The notes under the pieces were generated by a model. The model did not search any database, was not told the origin of the DNA, and was given only the letters and a program-made list of their open reading frames with translations. 64,000 nt of DNA from Dipodascopsis uninucleata var. uninucleata (lineage: Eukaryota; Ascomycota; Lipomycetes; Lipomycetales; Lipomycetaceae), in assembly GCA_030568195.1 (NCBI GenBank), contig JAJLTO010000001.1, forward strand, positions 62,001-126,000. The letters run 5' to 3'. Position 1 is the stretch's first letter. Every line of letters begins with the position of its first letter. The translations under genes and the position numbers were made by a program. This document shows, piece after piece, positions 32,718 to 44,207 of this stretch.

Positions 32718-34630
32718 TTACTCTTCCAACTTCTCACCATCGGGCTTCTCGGTCTTTTGCTCAAGTTTCATAGCTGGGAAAAGTAAAACTTCCTTAATAG
32801 AGTGAGAGTTTGTTAGGAACATTGCCAAACGGTCAATACCAGCACCCCATCCACCAGTAGGAGGAAGACCATATTCAAGAGCAGTACAGAAAGTTTCATC
32901 TATCAGCTGGGCTTCATCATCACCTTGGTCTTTCTGACGAGCTTGTTCCTCGAACCTAGCACGCTGGTCAAATGGATCATTCAGCTCAGTATAAGCATTT
33001 GCAACTTCCTTAGTAGCAACAAAGAGCTCAAATCGCTCACAGATACCTGGAATCGAGCGATGATATTTGGCCAAAGGAGACATCATCTGAGGATGACCAG
33101 TGATAAATGTAGGGTTAATACAAGTGTCCTCGATGTAATCACCAACAAGTTTGTCAAGCATACGAGGATTAGTCAAAGGAGGAGGACAAACGATTCCCTG
33201 CTTATCCAACACATCCTTGAGGAATTTTCCCGTCTCGGCAGTATGCAATTGATCGCCAGAAGGGAACTTAACACCAAGTCGCTCTTCAAGTGTAGTAATC
33301 ATATCGAGTCTTTTCCATGGTCTAGTGAAATCAATCTCGAGAGTTTCACCATCTGGGCCGCCTGGCTGATAGCTGATCTTGTAGCTTCCAGTGATCTCCT
33401 TTACCATTTCAGAAAACAATTGTTCAGTAGTATCCATAAGATCGTATACATCGGCATATGCCTCATAGAACTCACAAGTGGTGAATTCAGGGTTATGAGT
33501 CAAGTCAATACCCTCATTTCGAAACTGTCGTCCAATTTCATAGACTTTTTCTAATCCTCCAACGACAAGCATCTTCAAATATAGTTCTGGGGCTACACGC
33601 ATATACATATCAAGATTGAGATCGTTGTGGTGAGTAATAAAAGGTTTAGCAGTAGCACCACCAGCAATCATATTCATCATAGGAGTCTCGACCTCCACAA
33701 AGCCTCTGCTGTCGAAAAACTTACGCATGTAAGTGACAATCTTAGATCGAACGATAAACTTATCGCGAGTATTCTTATTCATAATCAAATCAAGATATCG
33801 CTGCCTATAACGAGATTCCATATCTTTGAAGCCATATCGTTCGGTTGGAAGCATGTGGAGTGAAGGAGAGAGTAACACAACTTCCCTGGCAAAAACTGAT
33901 ACAGTACCCTCACCACCACGCTGAGGTTGAGTACGTCCTGGGTATCCCTTGACACCAATTATATCACCCCGGCTTAAATGCTCATGCATCAAAGCGAAGT
34001 CGCCAGTAGCATCTTGTGCCTGACAGACAACTTGAACAGAATGACCTTCCCCATGAACTTCATAGAACTTCAACTTCGATCCAGACTCTCTTTTAACATG
34101 GATACGGCCAGCAATCGCAATAACTGTCTCTGGAAGTGTCTGTCCACGAGAAAGGTCGCTATAATTACTGTTGAATTCACTAATTTTCATTGTTCTGTGA
34201 AATTTGTGAGGATATGGATCTGGTTGATGAGTCTTGCGTAATCCATCAATCTCTCTTGATCGCATTTTAAAATATTGCTTCATGGCCAGGTTAGTGAACT
34301 ACGTAACCTTTAATCTATAATATTATTCAATATATACTCACATTTGGGGTCAATTCTTCTTCACCCTCATTCTTCTTTGCAGCAGGCTTCTTGTCAGCAT
34401 TGGCTGCCGCTTTCTCTTGCTACAATAAAGTATATTAGTATCGTTATAAGATCAATCAAATAACATCTATAGCTTAAAAATTCAACCACACATACACGCT
34501 TCTTTTCTAAAGCTCGTTGCTTTTCACGCCGCTTCAATTCGCTCTTCGATACTTGCTCTCCTGTAACTTCGTCCAAGTAAGTCTTCTGCAGTTGCTCAGT
34601 AGCTTCTGCAACTTCTGCTTCGGTTGCCAT
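32718..34630 (-). CDS. KRS1: Lysyl-tRNA synthetase, cytosolic type
   Basis: Three exons in coding order: 34496-34630, 34342-34419, 32718-34277; 590 residues, against 591 in S. cerevisiae. It charges tRNA-Lys. The N-terminal Lys/Ala/Glu-rich helix ([16 protein letters not shown]) is the eukaryotic tRNA-binding extension. The anticodon-binding OB fold follows at about 100-215 ([20 protein letters not shown]). Class II motif 1 is near [16 protein letters not shown]-type text (here [15 protein letters not shown]). Motif 2 is [15 protein letters not shown] followed by [14 protein letters not shown], and motif 3 is [15 protein letters not shown]. Exon 3 begins at CAA 34277, which restores the conserved [14 protein letters not shown]. 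The open frame extends upstream into the intron to ATG 34283. Confidence 0.96.
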
Positions 34631-35053
34631 GGCAAAATAATTGGAGATTTGATTTATTTAATAAAATAGTCTGTGATGAGATTCTGAGGAATGACTCAAT
34701 CAATATTTCGAAATATATTTTGGAGCTACGGTGTTCTCCAATGCCTCTTTTTCTCTTACAATACGCGACAAAATTTTTTTTTGAAATGGAGGCGATAAAA
34801 ATATTAGTCAAGGAGATTGTGACCCTAATCCGAAGAAAAAGTGAAATGAACGACATCAAATGATTCATTTAGACAACGAAAACCTATACTAAACGCCTTG
34901 CTTATGAGACTTCAAAACAAATGATACATTATATATATCTATGTAGTCGTGATATAGAAGATGCTACAATGATATAGAAGTAAACTAATAAATCAGGGTT
35001 CAAAAAGATATAAATTTAAGAATAAAAGACTATAATTATATATCCTCTTAAAA
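34631..35053. other. Intergenic region (KRS1 promoter / EMP65 3' end)
   Basis: About 420 bases between two minus-strand genes; nothing further recognised. Confidence 0.6.
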
Positions 35054-36979
35054 TCACCAAATACGCTTTGCTACCATCTGGAAACGTTCTACAGTCTGTA
35101 GATCAATGTCCTTTCTTTTAGGGCCAAAATCACCTGGGCTCGTTGGCCTAGACATATATGAAGACGCCGATGTGGGGGAAGTAGATACAAAATCAGGCTG
35201 GTCACGATTACCGATGTCTAGTCCACGAAGCTCCTCACGAACACCGCCACTCATATCAATGAGACCCCAAGCGCCTCCCTTTCGCTCGCCAGGAACACGC
35301 TCCTCATCTAACTTATCTTCTTCTAAGGACGCATTTCCATTCTTGCATCCATTTGTAGTAAAACTTCTCTGATTCAACTCTATACGAGCAGCACTATACT
35401 CCAGTAACAAACTTCCCAGTACAAGCTTTATGAGTAACGCTAAACAAAATATTGAAAAAATAATAACAGCGTAAATACCGTATTCCAGGAGATCATCAAG
35501 CTGAGAAAAGTTGATCAGTGATATGAACTTTTTTCCCGGTGTTTCTGAATTAGCCAGAGCAGTAGGGACAGATGCAAACGTTTCCGAAAGATGGGCTAAT
35601 GTCTTGGTGGGTATTAAAGGGCTAGAAGCAATTAACATTGCGCATATTTGAGACGTGCTTTTAACAAGAACACAAGCAAGCGGCAATAATGGAACACCTA
35701 TTCGTTTAGTCATATATTGCTGACCCGAGAAGGCAAAGTGTAAGTGATCTTTGCAAAAAACGTCGATAAATCTATCATACACTTTTGGCCGTAACTTATT
35801 GAATTTTGCGATGTATGAATGCTTTAACCAGTCTACGCATACTTCGCTGCCGAGAACTACCATCGCAGGTCCAAACAAAGCACCTATAAACTTGTTCCAC
35901 CCATTCCAAGACTGAGGTAATATACCTGTCGATAGAGAAGAGACCTCGACTATATTACGCAAGCCAATGATAAGAAGCATGACCCATAACTGGAATCTTT
36001 CCGAGATATCAGCACAGGTTAGCTGGAAAAGATTCTCTCTTTCAAATTTCTTGAACACAGTCGACTTTATCTCGCTAAATTGATTGCTTAATAATAGAGT
36101 AAGTAATGCATTAGAGTATGAGTTGATCGCAACATTTAAAGTAATCATCTGACAGAAAAGTGCAGCCGAGTGAAGGGCGTTGTATATAATTGCGACAACA
36201 ATAAATAGGTACACTCTTATGGGTCTAGAGAGCGTAGTCTGAGAGAAAAGAACATCGAGAACATCCTGACCAAGACTTGAAAGTAATTTATCTCCAATTT
36301 CTAGAACATTGAACATAACGTAGAGCTTAACGGCAGACTGACCACGAATATTATGATATAGAATGCTTGCATCAAGACTTGTTAGCAGATATATGGTGCC
36401 AAGAAGGATTGTAGACTTTAAAAGATCAATTTTTTGTCCTCTCTGCAAATATATGGGCTTTGACCTACAAAATGTAGAGATGATCTTGACGATTCCAAAG
36501 CAGAATCGTAGCGGTAATATGGTGAATGTGTAAAGAAAAGAATCCACGCAAGTTAAAAAACCAAACAGAAGCACCTATTCAAAAACATTAGTATCAATAT
36601 ATGTCGAAAATTAATATAATGTCAACCAATTAAATGGTTATACAAAGGAAAACAAGATACTTACTTTTTCTAAGGTAAATGGAACTGTTAAAAAGCTGAT
36701 CACTTGATCTAGCTCTGAATCTATTTGATCAGCAGTAGAGCGCTCTTGAGTATAAGACACCTCCTGCACCAGATATTTCCAAAGATTAGAAGACGACCTA
36801 TTTCCTCGTTTTAACGACTCTTTCGGTGGTAGTTTTCCACCACGATTTCCACGTTTCAAGTTCGTACTAATCGGAGAAGTAGCGCGGTCACTGAAGTCAT
36901 AGCTGTCGCCACCAATCCTGCTTGTATTCGCGGGTTTGCTGTCATTGGCAGTATCTTGCAGTGTATTGTGAGACGACAT
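35054..36979 (-). CDS. EMP65: TAPT1/Emp65-family endoplasmic reticulum membrane protein
   Basis: Two exons, 36665-36979 and 35054-36574; 611 residues. The intron has donor GTAAGT, a CTAAT branch and acceptor TTGAATAG, and joins LEK to VLLFGF in frame. Human TAPT1 and yeast Emp65 share this domain (formerly DUF747); Emp65 acts with Slp1 to protect soluble ER proteins from degradation. Conserved text includes DSFLYTFTILPLRFCFGI, RGQSAVKLYVMFNVLEIGDKL, SSLGQDVLDVLF, TLNVAINSYSNALLTLLLSN, EIKSTVFKKFERENLFQ and DWLKHSYIAKFN, in the same order as in TAPT1. Six or more membrane segments are predicted. The first 75 residues and last 95 residues are polar and probably disordered. The start is the first ATG in frame, at 36979. 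Confidence 0.94.
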
Positions 36980-38839
36980 ATTCAATCACTCGCTATTAAC
37001 GTCGAGATACTTTTTGTTAAGTATTGTGTCGTTTCAGTTTTGTTTGAGCAAACAACACCTCGTCTTGAATCAACTAGACACAATTTCGCATGTTATAGCA
37101 AGTCTAACAAATAACTCCGCTCCCTGTTAACAGAAAATAGTGACCAGGCAATTTTAATCCAATATAATGTGTAGGAATCCTGATGCCAGTTCTATGCCGG
37201 TAATATTTCGAATTTTAATGGGAGCAAAAGACTAAAGCCAAAGAAAAATGCCTGCTGAGTGTTGTCTCTATTTTTGTCTCGCTACACCGCGAAAGAGACC
37301 GTTGTAAAAATCACAACAATGGTCTCTGCACGTACCACCTCAGCCTACCACATATATAAGTATTGGAGAAACAGCCTACATCTTACTAGCCTCTCGATTC
37401 TTCCTCCACAAAACAAAAAATCATACCTACAATATACAGCCCTTGTTCAAATTTTCTCTGTAGAGCAATGCAGATGTTGGTCACAGGATCACAGTGTTCA
37501 CATCATCGTCTCATGAATCACATTAATATCACGTGATCAGATCAACCACTAGCTTAATATTCTACAAAGTCACGTGATAAAATTGAGACCGTCTTGGAAG
37601 GCTATGTGGATTTGGGTGTGTTTGACTGAATTATGTCTTGAATACCTCAAGCGAGGACATCTTGAAGAGCTAGTTAGCAATGGCCAGAACGGAAATGTTA
37701 GATCAGATCTCGTTCTTCTCGTCCTTTTTGGACCAAAATCGGAAAATAAGTCTTCCTATATATGACAAATGTTAAATTTAAAGCTAGATATGCGTAATAA
37801 CAAGAACAATTAATTTAGAGACGTTCTGCCGGTGCATTCGTGTGAAGATACAGCAATAGAGTACAGATATACCTTTATTTCTTACGCTGGAATTTGCGGA
37901 TGTTAAATAAATTACTAACTCGTGCGGTCATTCTCTTACACGCGATTTCAATCTAAAACTGTTGTATAGTGGGTGTTTGCTATGTGTGTTCGCGTATGCG
38001 ATATTTTGCTTCAGCTTCAATAGACAACTTTGTAGTGCTAGCCAGAAGCTCTACATAATATTTTTATCATGATGACGATCTTAAATTCCATTGATAAGCA
38101 TTGCAATCACTAACTTATAAATGAGCAAAATGATTATATGAATATTAAACGTATTTGTGTTTTTCAGGTAAAGCTCAAAAATAGTGTAGCGTCTAGTACA
38201 ATGAAACTTCATGTTATCCGAGATTGTTTGAAAATGCGAATACGATTTTCTTTAGATTTTATTTCTATGCCTCGTATTATTTACCCGAGAATGTTTAGAT
38301 TTATCCTTTAATCGTGTTCGAGAACTTAACGCCAAAGAACGAGAAACACAAAACAGCTAACCCTTATCAGATCTAACATAGGTAAAGGGTTCGGAGATAT
38401 CGCTTTACAATAGTGGTCTGACTATTAGACTAAAGTCCGGTAAGAGACTTAATGAGCTATTACACATGTCACACGATTTGTGCCATATATGCCTTAAATA
38501 GAAGTTGTGCATTTTTCGCAAACGTTCGTATGAGATTTACTCGCTTAGTTCGGATAGTAAAATAAAGCGCGTGCTTTTGAAATGGCAAGTGGAAGTTTCT
38601 CTAAAATTTCCCGACTTTCTATAAATGTCGAGATTTCATCAGTTGTGAATTTTGCAATCTAGTAGCAATTTTAATTTCACAGTCGGTTCGTTGTATTTCC
38701 TTGTCTTTTAAGAACATATTCTCTTCGATAGAGATTCTTCTTTATTTTGCTGCCATATTTTGCGCAACAGCCTTAACCTTTTTTAAATTTATAGAGAATT
38801 TGAAGAACGAGGGAAGAAACGAACGGGACATCAGCAATT
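36980..38839. other. Long divergent intergenic region (EMP65 / ERG3)
   Basis: About 1.86 kb with two promoters. Several small ORFs (around 37259-37516 and 37574-37765) have no recognisable family features. Sequences near the sterol-responsive TCGTATA core occur (TCGTATG near 38526, TCGTATT near 38273), but none is exact. T-rich stretches precede the ERG3 start. No RNA gene recognised. Confidence 0.5.
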
Positions 38840-39898
38840 ATGGATCTCGTTTTGGAAGCCTTCGATACTCTAGTTTTCGATAAGGTATATGCTACCTTAT
38901 TTCCTCTCCCTAATGCTGTGAGAGCCTTGATTGAGGGTAGTAACGCATCGTATGAGGCATTGTCGACTGTGTCGAAGAACATGTCGATGCCGTATCTACC
39001 CTCGGAGCCTTACGAGACTACTCTTTTCCCTACCTCAGCCTATGCATATCAGTCTACAATACCTAGAAACAATATTATCAGAGAGTCTGTCTCTTTGTTC
39101 TTATTAACAGTCATTTTTGGGTTCGTCCTGTACTTTTCATTTGCTAGTCTTTCGTACCTTCTCGTTTTCGATAAGCAGACGTTTAATCATCCTAAGTATT
39201 TGAAAAACCAAATGTACCTGGAAATTAAGCAGGCGGTCTCTGCTATGCCATTTATGGCCCTTCTGACAGTGCCTTGGTTCATTGCTGAAATTAAAGGATA
39301 TTCTTTCATGTACTGGGATGTCAGTAAGTATGGTGTATGGTACATGTTTCTCCAAGTTCCTCTCTTTATTGCGTTCACAGATTGTGGTATTTACATGATT
39401 CACCGTGGACTTCATCACCCTATTTTCTATAAGCATCTGCATAAACCTCATCACAAGTGGATCGTGCCTACTCCATATGCTTCACATGCCTTCCATCCTG
39501 TTGATGGCTACTTGCAGTCTATTCCTTATCATCTTTTTCCTTTTGTGTTCCCTCTTCACAAGGCTCTATATATAGTATTGTTTGTCTTCATCAACATCTG
39601 GACTATACTTATTCATGACGGTGAATACATGACTGATCACCCAGCTGTCAATGGTGCTGCTTGCCACACTATGCATCATTTGTACTTTAACTACAACTAC
39701 GGTCAATTCTTCACTTTATGGGATCGTGTTGGTGGCTCGTACAGAAAGCCAGATAGTGCTTTATTTGATAAGACAATTAAGATGAGCAAAGGCACTTGGA
39801 CCAAACAATCCAAGGAAATGGAGAAAATTGCTAAGCAAGTCGAGAGTGTTGATGACAGAGTCTATGTGTCTCAGGAGGAGGAGAAGAAACAGAAGTAG
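38840..39898 (+). CDS. ERG3: C-5 sterol desaturase
   Basis: Single exon of 352 residues. Erg3 introduces the C5-C6 double bond in ergosterol synthesis in the endoplasmic reticulum, using oxygen and electrons from cytochrome b5. The three histidine clusters of the fatty-acid-hydroxylase fold are present: HRGLHH at 188-193, HKPHH at 201-205 and HTMHH at 276-280, plus HDGEYMTDHP at 259-268. Membrane segments lie at about 85-110, 135-150, 165-188 and 232-258. The C-terminus is Lys/Glu-rich and ends EEKKQK, a dilysine-like retrieval context. Length and order match fungal Erg3. The long upstream spacer leaves ample room for sterol-dependent control. Confidence 0.96.
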   Translation: MDLVLEAFDTLVFDKVYATLFPLPNAVRALIEGSNASYEALSTVSKNMSMPYLPSEPYETTLFPTSAYAYQSTIPRNNIIRESVSLFLLTVIFGFVLYFSFASLSYLLVFDKQTFNHPKYLKNQMYLEIKQAVSAMPFMALLTVPWFIAEIKGYSFMYWDVSKYGVWYMFLQVPLFIAFTDCGIYMIHRGLHHPIFYKHLHKPHHKWIVPTPYASHAFHPVDGYLQSIPYHLFPFVFPLHKALYIVLFVFINIWTILIHDGEYMTDHPAVNGAACHTMHHLYFNYNYGQFFTLWDRVGGSYRKPDSALFDKTIKMSKGTWTKQSKEMEKIAKQVESVDDRVYVSQEEEKKQK

Positions 39899-41029
39899 GT
39901 TTAATTAGTAAATTCTTTGAAAGCCGTTAATTGTTTTCAAAATTAATTTATTAAATAAGGCGAAGTGCGGTGAAATGGTAGACACCAGCTGGATGGTAGA
40001 GTACTGGTAGTAAGGAATTGAGTAGAGGTAATGAAGGGGTTTCTTTTTGTTTTTTTAGTACAAGAAGTACAGAAGTACAACACGGCTGATAAGTTGAGAA
40101 CTTGTAATGAATATGGCTCTATCTTGAGCACGTTCATTACGTTAAGATCTGACTGTATATCTATATTCTGATTTTCAATCTTTTCATAATCTATTTGTCG
40201 ATTCTTATTTTATTTAGTTAAGCGATTGTAACATGATCGGAATTTTTTTTCTATTGGTATAGAAGTGTCCTCGTTTTGAATACTTTATTACGGTATTACA
40301 TACTGAATATAAGTCTGGTTTCATTATCGAGATAGGTAGACTAAATTAGGTTTTTTTTCTTGACTTCCTACTTAGATATTAACATTATATAAGGGTACTT
40401 AGGGTGGTAGACGAATGAAGAATTAACTAGGACGATTTAAGGACCAAAATGTTTTATCTTAAAAGATTTATTTGTAACAGTAACTATTTATATTATATTA
40501 TTACATGTATGTTCTTTAATTTTTTCTGTAATTGATTGAATACCGGAACTCGTCAAATCGCTCGTACTATTGGTAGATTAATAAAGATCTTAAGAGAAGT
40601 AGACATTTTTGAGAAGTTTACGGAAAGAAACTTGTACAACAGGATAATATATATTTGTGCTTTTTTACGTGAGTTATGGACTTCCAAGCTGACCAATTTG
40701 ATACCGGGTGCGTCTATCGTACTCTTTGAACAACAAAGTCTCTATTGAATGATGCTTTCTGACCAACCACATATCTGCATATTCTTGCTGAGCAAAAGTG
40801 GCATGTCAACGTGCCTAAATCACGTGCCTTTAAACACCGTCAGAATATTCGCAAGATAAAAATTTAAAAATCAAACAAATGCTCTTTGATGTGTCTATAT
40901 ACAATGGAGATATGTGCCATTGATACTGCGTGAAAATTTCTTCAGACAGGATTTTAAGTGGATGTAGCATTTTGTATAGTGGACTTTTTAGACGACTTGT
41001 TCTATGGTACAGAAGATAATTAGAGCACG
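39899..41029. other. Intergenic region (ERG3 3' end / COX15 promoter)
   Basis: About 1.13 kb between same-strand genes. An ORF near 40536-40748 has no recognisable features. No tRNA was found, despite a short tRNA-Leu-like phrase near 39970. Confidence 0.55.
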
Positions 41030-42622
41030 ATGAATGGAGGACCAAAAATGTGCAAAGAACTTGCAAGACCTTTTTTCTTCTTCACCCGTAATGCAACTCT
41101 GAAAAATATTCTGCATAATCGGTGCTCACGTTTAGAGGGCATAATGTTACCTAATGAGCAATTCACGCAAAAGACTGAAAGTGCAGTGAAGTTGTTTCAG
41201 AAAACGTCTTCGAAGATGATGGGAGAATATGGACTTTTCAATTCTGCAAGTGCATTCGGCACCCAGACAGTATCATCTTTTATGGGATTGACGAAAGGAA
41301 GAAATAAAAAAACTACAGAAACATTTCAGAAGTATTCGCGTCGTTTATTCTCTATGGGCTCGGCTATGAAGGATGCAGAAAACGCTACTCTTCGAGCTGA
41401 CTCTGTAAGCAAGAATATGAATCGGATATTGACTGACCGCAAGGTAGGACTATGGCTGATAGGTTCCTCGGCGCTTGTATTTGGGATAGTAGTAATAGGG
41501 GGCTTAACCCGTTTGACAGAATCAGGATTATCAATTACAGAATGGAAGCCTGTCACTGGTTCTATTCCACCACTGACAGAAGAGGATTGGATCGAGGAGT
41601 TTGAAAAGTATAAGAGTTCTCCAGAATACAAACTTTTGAATTCTAGTATGACAATTGATGAATTCAAGTTTATATTTTTCATGGAATGGTCGCATAGATT
41701 GTGGGGCCGTATGATTGGTCTGCTATTTGTTTTTCCTGGCGCATATTTCATATTACGACGAAAGACGAGTCCACGCGTGACCAAACGAATTATTGGCATT
41801 GCCGGACTGATTGGCTTCCAGGGATTTATCGGGTGGTGGATGGTAGCCTCTGGTTTAGATGAGAAATTCTTAAAGAGCGACGGCCGTAAAGATAAATTCC
41901 AAGATAATCATCCTAGAGTATCTGCGTATCGATTGGCGACCCATTTGGGTGCTGCTTTTATAGTCTATTTGTCAATGCTGTGGACCGGTTTGGAGGTTTT
42001 GCGGGAGAACAAGCTCGTCAAGAGTCCAGCTTCTTCAACTTCCTTGTACAATATGCTAAGTAATCCAGCAATCAAAAGATACAGATTCCTCACTGGATCT
42101 CTATTGGGATTAGTGTTTGTCACTGCAATGTCAGGCGCCTTCGTAGCTGGTCTTGATGCGGGACTAATCTATAATGAGTTTCCGTACATGGGCGAAAGCA
42201 TTTTCCCTCCTAAATCGGAGCTGTTTACGCCATTTTATGCAAGGAAAGATGATAATTCAGATTTATTTTGGAGAAATATACTCGAGAATCCCGTGACTGT
42301 TCAGCTCAACCACAGAATCCTGGCGACTACTACATTTTGCTGCGTTATTGCACTGCATCTGTATTCTTCTCGATTGTTCAAGCGTGGGCTGATACCACGC
42401 AATGTCTACAGAGGTTCACACGGCGCGCTAGGATTTGCTTGTCTACAGGTGACTCTTGGAATTACTACATTGCTCTACTTGGTGCCGATACCTTTAGCTG
42501 CCGCGCATCAAGCAGGCTCCTTGGCCCTCTTGACGCAGGTTGTAATTTGGTGTCTTCGTCTACGAATTCCTCGTCCACAAATTGTAAAGCTTCTCAACGG
42601 TCTTACTGGAACACTAAAGTAA
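41030..42622 (+). CDS. COX15: Heme A synthase COX15
   Basis: Single exon of 530 residues. Cox15 oxidises the C8 methyl group of heme O to make heme A for cytochrome c oxidase, in the inner mitochondrial membrane. The first 130 residues are basic and Ser/Thr-rich, fitting a mitochondrial presequence and linker. About eight membrane segments follow from residue 138 (VGLWLIGSSALVFGIVVIGGLTRLTESGLSI). The heme-ligand histidines are seen in MEWSHRLWGR, RLATHLGAAF, VQLNHRILATT and LAAAHQAGSLALL. The fungal and animal type is further supported by DNHPRVSAYRLATH and AGLDAGLIYNEFPYMG. No intron is seen. The presequence is longer than usual; an internal ATG at residue 39 (MLPNEQ) could also serve. Confidence 0.96.
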   Translation: MNGGPKMCKELARPFFFFTRNATLKNILHNRCSRLEGIMLPNEQFTQKTESAVKLFQKTSSKMMGEYGLFNSASAFGTQTVSSFMGLTKGRNKKTTETFQKYSRRLFSMGSAMKDAENATLRADSVSKNMNRILTDRKVGLWLIGSSALVFGIVVIGGLTRLTESGLSITEWKPVTGSIPPLTEEDWIEEFEKYKSSPEYKLLNSSMTIDEFKFIFFMEWSHRLWGRMIGLLFVFPGAYFILRRKTSPRVTKRIIGIAGLIGFQGFIGWWMVASGLDEKFLKSDGRKDKFQDNHPRVSAYRLATHLGAAFIVYLSMLWTGLEVLRENKLVKSPASSTSLYNMLSNPAIKRYRFLTGSLLGLVFVTAMSGAFVAGLDAGLIYNEFPYMGESIFPPKSELFTPFYARKDDNSDLFWRNILENPVTVQLNHRILATTTFCCVIALHLYSSRLFKRGLIPRNVYRGSHGALGFACLQVTLGITTLLYLVPIPLAAAHQAGSLALLTQVVIWCLRLRIPRPQIVKLLNGLTGTLK

Positions 42623-42794
42623 GGCGGCACTGGCTCTCTCCTATCCAATGTTTATATTCCTTATTCCACTCCCGGAATGTCTTAAAAGTACTAATTACGG
42701 GCTTCAAAGTTACACGCTTGTAGACACCCGCATTACTGTAAATATCATGACATGATTTTGAGCGGTTATGGTACTGTTATACTGACTCTTGTAC

Positions 42795-42810
42795 ATATAT
42801 ATATATATAT
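42795..42810. repeat. AT dinucleotide microsatellite
   Basis: Eight AT units downstream of COX15; a second run of about nine units lies at 42913-42931. Confidence 0.9.
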
Positions 42811-43251
42811 TTTACTCTTTGGACTGATGGTCATCTATGTGTCATCCTCGTCTATGATGCTTATAGCTTCAACCAACCCTTAACTCATTTAGCACAACAA
42901 ATATATTCACAGATATATATATATATATATACGTACGTAATTATAAGTAGTCGGTGAATAGGTCACGTCACTTGCTTTCATGATCATGCATGATTTTCTA
43001 GTATATCTTTACTATATATTTAGTTTCATCTCTGTATCTGTACATACTGTCTATAAGTACATCTAAATTTTTCTGTATATGGATAATTTCCCCTCTTTGT
43101 TAAACAACATTTCTAGTCAATGTAGTGTAATACCATGCCTATAGCTTAATCCCTACCCTTGTTTACTCCCTGTATGGTGCCTATCGCAGCAGACTTCGTC
43201 TATTTATTTTAAACGACGGTAAACGTTCCAGTAATATGGTCTGTCACCGGA

Positions 43252-43290
43252 GCGCGTTGCTAGTCTAACATTGTTGGACTAAGACGCGTT
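43252..43290. other. Hairpin-forming inverted repeat with ACGCGT site
   Basis: Arms AGTCTAAC (43262-43269) and GTTGGACT (43273-43280) can pair with one G-T wobble around a three-base loop. Outer GCGT and ACGC bases can extend it past small internal loops. ACGCGT at 43284-43289 equals the MCB element bound by MBF at G1/S. The CDK1 start is about 920 bases downstream. Confidence 0.4.
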
Positions 43291-44044
43291 AGTGACGCGA
43301 TGCACCGCCACTCGTGACCCTACATGTTTTTACTGTTTCCTCGACGTGCATAGATCGTGCAACTCTAAGTCCAATTTGGGCGAGGAATAAACAAAGGGGT
43401 GTATATTGTGTCGGCAGATAATTTAAAGTAGTAAAGCCATGTCTACTATTGTTACTTATGTTACTCGGTAACAGTTGGCATAGTTACTTGTAGAAGCTAG
43501 TTTGGGTAGTACAGATATATGTTTAGGTCGTGCAAGTTAGGATTCGCTACGTCGGTAATATAACAGGTTTTTTGTTTATATTTTCCAAAATATGTCGAAT
43601 GAGGTGTTGAGTCAGTGAAAGAAAGAGAAGATAAAAAAACAGAAGAAGAAATTTTATTTATAATAATAAGATAATAATATACATCTCGCCTGGAGTTGTT
43701 CCATCTTCTTATATCCAGCAATTTCTACCTATATTTGCCTAATAGCAGCTTGAGTATTCTTCTGACAGCTTAATCCTGCCGTCTTCGTCGTCTCTCCTTC
43801 GTTCTTATGCTTTTCATTCAAAGACGTATTTAAGGTCCCTCATTTGTTTAACCAAGAATACTGCAGATACAGCTGCGCTTGTCGTCTAATTGGTTATTGA
43901 AGTCTTAGAGTCTCTCTTTCTCTATCTCGTCCTTTATTGAAATCCACTTGGCGTTGTAATTCTTACGCAGATATATAGCGTCTTACGGTGATCTTAGATA
44001 TCAGTTGCCGCAATATCACCTATATTGCATAACTCGTGATTACT

Positions 44045-44068
44045 ATTATTATTATTATTATTATTATT
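44045..44068. repeat. ATT trinucleotide microsatellite
   Basis: Eight ATT units about 140 bases upstream of the CDK1 start codon, likely within its leader or core promoter. Confidence 0.9.
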
Positions 44069-44207
44069 GTCACTATTGTTGGATAACTAAAAACCAGAAT
44101 CTACGACAGTTTGACAGTATTTACCGCAATCGACTCTATTTTGAGGAAACCAAAAAATATTTGATACCAGATTTACAAAAAGAAAGATATAGCAGTCAAG
44201 AAACAAA

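Larger units (their letters stand above)
42623..44207. other. Long intergenic region (COX15 3' end / CDK1 promoter)
   Basis: About 1.59 kb. It contains AT microsatellites, an imperfect hairpin with an ACGCGT (MluI cell-cycle box type) site at 43252-43290, and an ATT microsatellite in the CDK1 leader. Short ORFs here show no family features. A CT/T-rich stretch near 43775-43940 probably marks the core promoter. Confidence 0.55.

Noticed and set aside
39962-40010. Phrase gtgaaatggtagacacc resembling the 5' part of a bacterial-type tRNA-Leu
   Set aside because: No matching acceptor stem, anticodon arm or T arm follows; the likeness is confined to about 17 bases.
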